This document shows, piece by piece, positions 56,801-64,000 of a stretch of DNA of 64,000 bases. The notes beneath the pieces were generated by a model. That model searched no databases, was not told the DNA's origin, and saw only the letters and a list, made by a program, of their open reading frames with translations. The stretch lies in the NCBI GenBank assembly GCA_026120035.1, contig JALRME010000029.1, positions 434,001-498,000 of the forward strand. The letters run 5' to 3'. How positions within the stretch are numbered: the first letter of the stretch is position 1; each line of letters begins with the position of its first letter. The translations under genes were made by a program, and so were the position numbers. The stretch comes from Coleophoma eucalyptorum. Taxonomy: Eukaryota; Ascomycota; Leotiomycetes; Helotiales; Dermateaceae.

Positions 56801-58617
56801 CTCAAGACAAAGCATTACCACAGGAGGAAGGCGAGAAGAGGAGATTATCACCACATGCTCAATTTCATTTTCACATGCACTTGTCGCGTCAACATGTTAC
56901 AATCTTCCAGATTCGGCAATTTAGCCAGGTTCCGCGTCGCTTCCATCTGATGTCTCATTTTCGCTTGCATTTATATTGTTTTGTCTTGGCTGCAGTCAGG
57001 ATTGCAACACAATATTCACTTCTGTTACATCATTTACAAGGTAGCCAACAACCTTCCAATTCCATGGTTATGGCGGTATTCGCGGAGAGACAGAGGTCTA
57101 GAAACGTACTCTCACTTTCTTTCACACTGAAAGTCTTCAATATATGGTACTAGCCGCAAAGTCAGTCTATGCAGATTGATTGGCTTGAGTTTCTTCAGGT
57201 CACTCACTATATGCGATAAGCTTTCCTGCGGGCTTATAGATCAAGTAGAAAACTCTCTTTTCGTTTCACCAATCGCTTAGTGTAAAAGTAGACGAGTCGT
57301 CTTATTCTTTACCTTTTCCCTTCACAACCTTCTGGTGTTCTCAGCGCTTGCTTTATGACATGACATCCCACTTTATTTGCACTAGAAGACATGCGACATG
57401 GCTTTCATTAAAAAGAGCAGTTCGATCCTACGAATAGACCTGAGGTCTCGCTTGGCATACATTAGGACCTCGGCTGGCTATTTTGCATGGTCGGATGGAC
57501 TTAGCCCACTGCCGCTCATATACGCCAAGATGATAAGGTAGCGTCAATGCCGGTCACCACAACATAGAGATAATGTCATTAGATGCAAGGCCTCATGGAT
57601 CGATTGTTCGCTCATTCGCCCATTCGCCCATTCAGGAAATTATCAACACTAATTCCTTTCATTCCCCACGGGTTTAGCGGGCTAGGCAACACCGAAGCAA
57701 TCGCCAAGATGGCCTCCTAGCCATAGAAGACGTTGAACTGGCAAGTCACTATTAGGTACTTTTGTAGGGTCTATCTCAAAAGGGGAGGTGATGTGTTGAG
57801 AGACATAATGAAAACAGAAGCTCAAGCAGGTTATTCAATCGCCTCCGTATTTGAAAGCCGCGGACCTAGATTCTGGATAGGTGAGCGAGTACCGATCACA
57901 GGTTTCCGGTCGCTTGGCAGTGCAACCGACCGTCTGATCTTTGACCAATCACGCCATAATTACTGCACACTGAGCTTAACACATTCCTAATTCGACACGT
58001 AGTGTCCGGCTCCGCAGTAAACGAAATATAGTTGGTTTGGCTGATGCTAAGAATATGAAGCTTAAATGTTTATCTGTTCTCTATCTCCACTAATCACACG
58101 GCACTTGATGAGCATGGGTTTCTCCATCTCGTGCTCTGTTGTGGCAAGTCTTAACCATCTCAAATCTCGGCGCATATTTAAACTACAGACATGCTGAATT
58201 GGGGGCCAATCATACATTATGGTCCCTGGACATCAGCCACAGGCAATGTTGACCGCTGAACGTAGTATGTTGCAACGACATTGATTTCTTGTCAACTTCC
58301 ATATCAGCATGGAATAGAGTGGATCGCCATGGAATCTTTATCTTTTGAAGCAGGTAGACGCTCTGAATATCGAGAAATGTATGTACGTCAATCTTGGCTT
58401 TAATATCGTGCGTGTATCGTTATCGCTGGCACTCGATGGAAGTTGCCGACGACGACTTCTCGAAGATAAAGGCTGAAGGAAATGATTTACTAAAAGTATA
58501 AATATATCTGCATAATTCCTGATAATATCAACAGCCCATCAGTCAACACTATCTCTTCTCAAGCAAGCATCCTGTATTTTGCATTGTCTTCTCCAGTTTT
58601 CAATAAGTCCTATCATT
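53860..58617. other. Gene-poor 4.7-kb region
   Basis: Mostly AT-rich with only short frames, and no domain, tRNA or intact mobile element recognised. Minor features: imperfect direct repeats (tgcgcttatctcgtattca / tgcgcttatcccgtactca) near 55894-55935 and a cattcgcc repeat near 57612-57634. The right end is the protease promoter. Confidence 0.5.
58497..58504 (+). promoter_or_regulatory. TATA box of subtilisin gene
   Basis: TATAAATA 114 bp upstream of the start codon, a fitting core promoter distance. It is followed by a CT/CA-rich leader. Confidence 0.5.
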
Positions 58618-59998
<1,381 letters not shown>

Positions 59999-60929
59999 TG
60001 GGTTGATATTGATTTACCAATTGTGGAGTGGCGTAGATAGCATGGCCAGAAATTTAAGCGACCATTGGAATGATTAAGGCGGTGAAGATGAAGCCTGACG
60101 GAAGTACTGTTTGCTGCTACTCTTATTCTATACTCTCGTTAATTTTGGGGGGATTTAAGCAGGGGAGCGAAGTAGGCGGCTTCACTAGATTTGGTTTGTG
60201 GAATTGACTGCTAGCTAGCTTTTATTCTCGTAAGTGGTTCGATGAATGCTATTCTGGTTTTAAATTGAAGGACTTGTTTATTGTCGCTTTAGCATGTTGG
60301 TTCTGCCCATATACTCGTGCAAAATGAAAAGGTGCGAGTTTTGCTAAGCGAGCACCTTATCCAGGGAAGATGTGGGGGCAGCAGTACAGCATAAGCAACA
60401 AAGCCAAGGGCCTGGAGTTGGCAAGGGACATCTGGATTAATCATCATAAACATCTCTAAGGTAATATATATATCAAAGACCACAAACAAGCACCATTCGA
60501 TCCTAGCCAATCCCATGCATTTCTTGTCATATTCCCCCAAATTCCCTCTTCCATCTGAACCAGCCAGTCATAACCAGATATCATATTGGAAAAGGGCCTC
60601 CCATCTCGTTCCACATCAGTCCCCAAACAGAAGAGAATCAAGGCAAATAAAAATAATATTTACAATAGTGACGAACAAAAGAAAAAAAAAAGTAAAGGTT
60701 ATGAAAAGGAAGTGGACAGGATCTTTCTTTGCGTCGACTCTAGTAGAGTCGCGAGCGAATAAAATTCCCATACCACTCTTCCTCCTCCTTGGCCATCCCT
60801 TTGCCAAAGGATATGCTTGTAAAAAAATATGTAGAAGTAAAAAGCGCCTTTTACCATGCCATAAACGCTAAGTATCAATCGCATAGTTCTTCGACGCCAC
60901 CCTGAAAGCAACAGAAAAGAAAGCATTAA
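59999..60929. other. Convergent intergenic region
   Basis: 3' flanks of the protease and IQGAP genes. No gene supported. Confidence 0.6.
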
Positions 60930-63900
60930 TCATTCAGTTCGGTAGAATTTCTTGTAGAGAAGATGAAGGAAAAGATTGACGTTAAGCCGCATGCCTCCTT
61001 CGAAGAGATCCATGTACTGATGGTTGGCGAATTGAGCGGCCAGAAGTGAGTCCATTGGCACTTGAGCACTGGCGCCAGGAATCTGGATGCTTCCCTTACT
61101 GCCCTCAATGAAGAACACACCAACCTCATCGCAAGAAATTGTGAGGTTGGTTTTGTCCCATTCGCGATCGCCGAGACCTTTCCATGAAACGAGTACACCT
61201 TTGTCTGACAACGTACGAGCAGAATACTTATACGAGCCGAACTTTGGTTTACGACCGGAGCGCTCGAGCTCTCTTTCGTGGTTGTACTGCTTGGAAAATG
61301 GCATCAGGAATCGTTTTTTGCTATTTTATGTTAGTAGATGGACAGATATGTATTAGTGGATGGAACTTACCCCTTCTTCTGCAGCGTCATCATAGCTTGT
61401 TCAATATAATTGTCATAGCTCTTCCTCTGTGATTCAAGCCATTCTGCCTTCTCATTCAAATTACCCAGTGTGAGTCGAACACCTTCCAATTCTCGTTGGC
61501 GTTGAACACGTCTGCGACTCTTGGTTCTAATATCGACAGCAATGGCATTAAGGATATCTTGGTAGAAATTGTGCCTCGAGATCCTTCCGGATTGTTCCAA
61601 TCGCATGATATTCTCTAAGGCTGTTCGCTTCAGCTCAGCATAAGACATTGATGTAATATCCACCATAGTATTGACGTCCGAATACGCTCCGCGACTGTTA
61701 TTTCCAGCAGCAAACTCTTCGCGCAACAATGCGTGCCACTTTTGGTCATCTTCCCTGCTAATAGGTCGCACGAGAATCTCCATAAGATTAGGGCCGGATT
61801 GGATACGGATGATGTAGAGGACACAACGCTTTGTTTCCATGAACAGGGCCTTCACATCAGCTTCCGGATCTTCAACATCGTGCAGCTTAGGAGTAAGTGT
61901 CATCTGTATTTCTCCTGAAGTGACACCGAGCATCTCGTTTTCGTTGTTCTTAGCGCTTCCTAACTCCTGCACAATTTCTCGAAGCATGTCATCTTTGTTA
62001 GGGCAGATGAGTGGAAGATCAGCTGCGATGAGATTGTGAATGGCAAAGATGTCGGCCATCTTTATGTAAAGCGTTGGCTTTAATTTTGCATAAAGATCGT
62101 TAAACTCGTCAATATCAAAAGTGCTCTCGGCATCTGGTACCGAGATCAAATCAGAGAAGATAAGCTCGATTCTTTCGATGGCTTCCCCGACATAGTTGTT
62201 CAGTGGTTGCAAGTAGATATTGTCTCCTCCGAATAATCGTCCAGACGTTACCTGGCTCAGCACCTTGCCAACTTCGCCAAGGTTACGTTTCTGAAGTGGT
62301 GTAAGTTGCCTGTCTATCACTCCACCCTGTTGTGGTTCGAGTAATGCCGGTTGCAAATAAAATTTCCAGACCCAGTTGCCGACAACTTGAAGAAGATTTC
62401 GATGTGGTTCTCTCGGGAAACGTTGCAACAAAGAGTCGAAGGTTTGTTGGCAGATAAACCGCACACCGTAAGGCATTCTGTGGAGAAGAGTTTCCATGGC
62501 GAGCAAGAATTGATCAGAGATCTCTCGAAGATCGCGGAGGTGGTCGATAAACATGTCTCGCGTTTCCGGGTCTTTGATGGCAACCTCCCGTGGAACGTCG
62601 AGAGGTCGGTTACTTGGTCGTCCTGTTCTTAGTTCCTCATTGTTGATCGCAGAGCGGTAGATCTGCATTGGGTCGCTTTCGAGATTCAGCTCAGGGTCAT
62701 CGATAATGTTCGTTTGAACCAGAGGCCCGAGTAGTTCTCGAAGGAATTTTCGATCACGCGGCGAGCGACAGTAATTTGCCAAGAGCTTACTCCAAAAGAA
62801 GTTACCTCTAACGTACTCTGCAACAGTGTTCATCCCATCAATCTCTTCCTTTACTGAACGTGCAATGAGTTTCAGGAGATAGTATTCTTCCCGTCGCTTC
62901 TGTGCATAACCGAACAACCCCATCATCAACGTCTCTATACGTTTGCAATCTTTTTCAGCAGTGCCCTGCTCACGAATTCCCTTGAAAAGTCTTGCGAGAT
63001 ACTGTGACTGGGTTTGAAGCACAAAGAAGAGCTGTTGGTATGATTCTAGCTTCTTTCGCGAATTCCTGTTCAAGGCCTTCAAATCGAATGAATTTCCTGA
63101 GGTCATTGTAGTGTTGGTAAGAAGATTGCCAGTGTGACCACCAAAATTCTTCTGGTGTTTCACGACTTCATCTAGAGTGATTTTGTTCTTGACCAACAAG
63201 GCGATTTTGATATCGAGCTGGTCAATATACTGCTCGGCCATCTCGTTTTGTCGGACTTGTTGCACCACCGTCTTTCGGAGTCTTTCGAATTCGATTTCCT
63301 CATTGAAGTCAAAGTCGCTATCGTTGAGAAGGTGAACAAAGTTCTTGACCGTATTAACTGGGGGGTTTTTGCCAGTTGTCAAGTTCTTGTATGCTTCGCC
63401 TTGGATTTTACCACGAATGAAGCTTTGGATCTTGACCACTTTCTCCATATTCTCCTTGAAGAACCGTTTCTTCTCAACAAATTTTGCACGGACAATGAAT
63501 GCCTTGGCTACAGCTTGCATCTCAATGATTGACTCCTCTTCCGCCTCTAGCTCAGCCAAAACCATACCAATGTCATTACGAAGGAGAACAGCGCGAGAAA
63601 GGGCCTGAAGCTGAGTGATCTCCTCAGAATGCTGCTCGAGGTCTTCCAACAACAAACCAATTCGTTGGCGCGCGAGAGAAGCTCTAGCCAGAGCCTGCAA
63701 TCTTGTTATTTGTGGGGTTTCAGCTTCGAGAGCCTCGTACTCGGCTGATAGCCTCTGTCGGAGAAGAGTTCCACGTATTGCGCTCTGAACCTTCTCTACG
63801 GACTCTTCCTCCTGTTCTAATTCCGAGAGGGTTTCCGCTACTTCTCGTCTCACAGCAGCGGCCCTAACAAAGGCTTGGATTGTTGCAATGGCGGGTGAGT

Positions 63901-64000
63901 GCTGCTTCATTGCTTTTCTGTCAGCTGCAATCTGCTCACGAACCAAGTTGCCCCTTCCTACAGCCTGTAAGGCCCTCCAGATTGGATTTGCTGCTTTCAA
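60930..64000 (-). CDS. IQGAP-family cytokinesis scaffold (Iqg1/Rng2-like), 5' truncated
   Basis: Scaffold that links actin, calmodulin/myosin light chain and Rho-type GTPases at the contractile ring and septum. The last exon (60930-61320) and a large exon (61371 to beyond 64000) are separated by a 50-nt intron. The visible part starts with at least six degenerate IQ-like repeats (IQAFVRAAAVR, VQSAIRGTLLR, LQALARASLAR, LQALSRAVLLR, MQAVAKAFIVR, IQSFIRGKIQG). A RasGAP-related domain follows (LLKLIARSVKEEI; FFWSKLLANYCRSPRDRKFL), then the IQGAP-specific RasGAP_C region to the end. The N-terminal calponin-homology domain must lie outside the window. The GAP-related domain of IQGAPs is generally inactive. 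Confidence 0.93.

Noticed and set aside
53860..58617. Biosynthetic or mobile element hidden in the gene-poor region
   Set aside because: Only short unrelated frames and minor repeats. Nothing supports a specific element.

Overview
The window is nuclear DNA of a filamentous ascomycete (Pezizomycotina). Almost every gene has short spliceosomal introns of 45-75 nt with GT-AG ends and CTRAY-like branch sites. A tRNA-Arg carries an intron at the canonical position. The proteins belong to mould families: fungal hybrid histidine kinase, BuGZ, IQGAP, HeLo-like/ankyrin proteins, GH12, GH115 and CVNH. A plant-associated or saprotrophic Leotiomycete would fit the plant cell-wall enzymes, but I infer this from family content and cannot prove it. 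There are no operons.

Layout. 1-7 kb: 3' part of a hybrid histidine kinase, a Ted1/Cdc1-type phosphoesterase and tRNA-Arg(ACG). 7.3-14.5 kb: a cellulose-synthase-like GT2 (minus) and a probably GPI-anchored GH12 endoglucanase (plus), separated by a 3.2 kb divergent region with microsatellites and an inverted pair of XlnR-like motifs. 16-24 kb: an unrecognised W-rich protein, malic enzyme and the BuGZ zinc-finger protein. 24.9-28.6 kb: a ten-exon GH115 alpha-glucuronidase. 30-32.3 kb: a disordered hypothetical protein and RidA. 33-37 kb: a HeLo-like/ankyrin-type protein and a small uncharacterised fungal-family protein. 37.5-43.2 kb: an M28 glutamate-carboxypeptidase-like peptidase and a major facilitator transporter. 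44.6-51.9 kb: a PNGase A-like amidase, a second HeLo-like/ankyrin protein with a membrane tail, and a small secreted cyanovirin-like (CVNH) protein. 51.9-58.6 kb: gene-poor, with relic-like ORFs only. 58.6-64 kb: a secreted subtilisin and the 3' part of an IQGAP gene that runs off the window.

How the genes relate. Several products are secreted and act on plant polymers or glycoproteins (GH12, GH115, PNGase A, subtilisin, CVNH lectin-like protein). They are dispersed among housekeeping genes and do not form a cluster. The two HeLo-like/ankyrin genes resemble fungal self/non-self recognition architectures but lack a visible NTPase. Together with a possible membrane-tail exon downstream of the second one, they are the most unusual content. 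Splicing is the other recurring oddity: 14-nt and 11-nt microexons, a likely GC-AG intron, AAG acceptors, an in-frame 57-nt intron and a 689-nt intron built partly from a decayed tandem repeat. I built all exon models by eye, and each joins to a whole number of codons. No alignment or transcript data were available.
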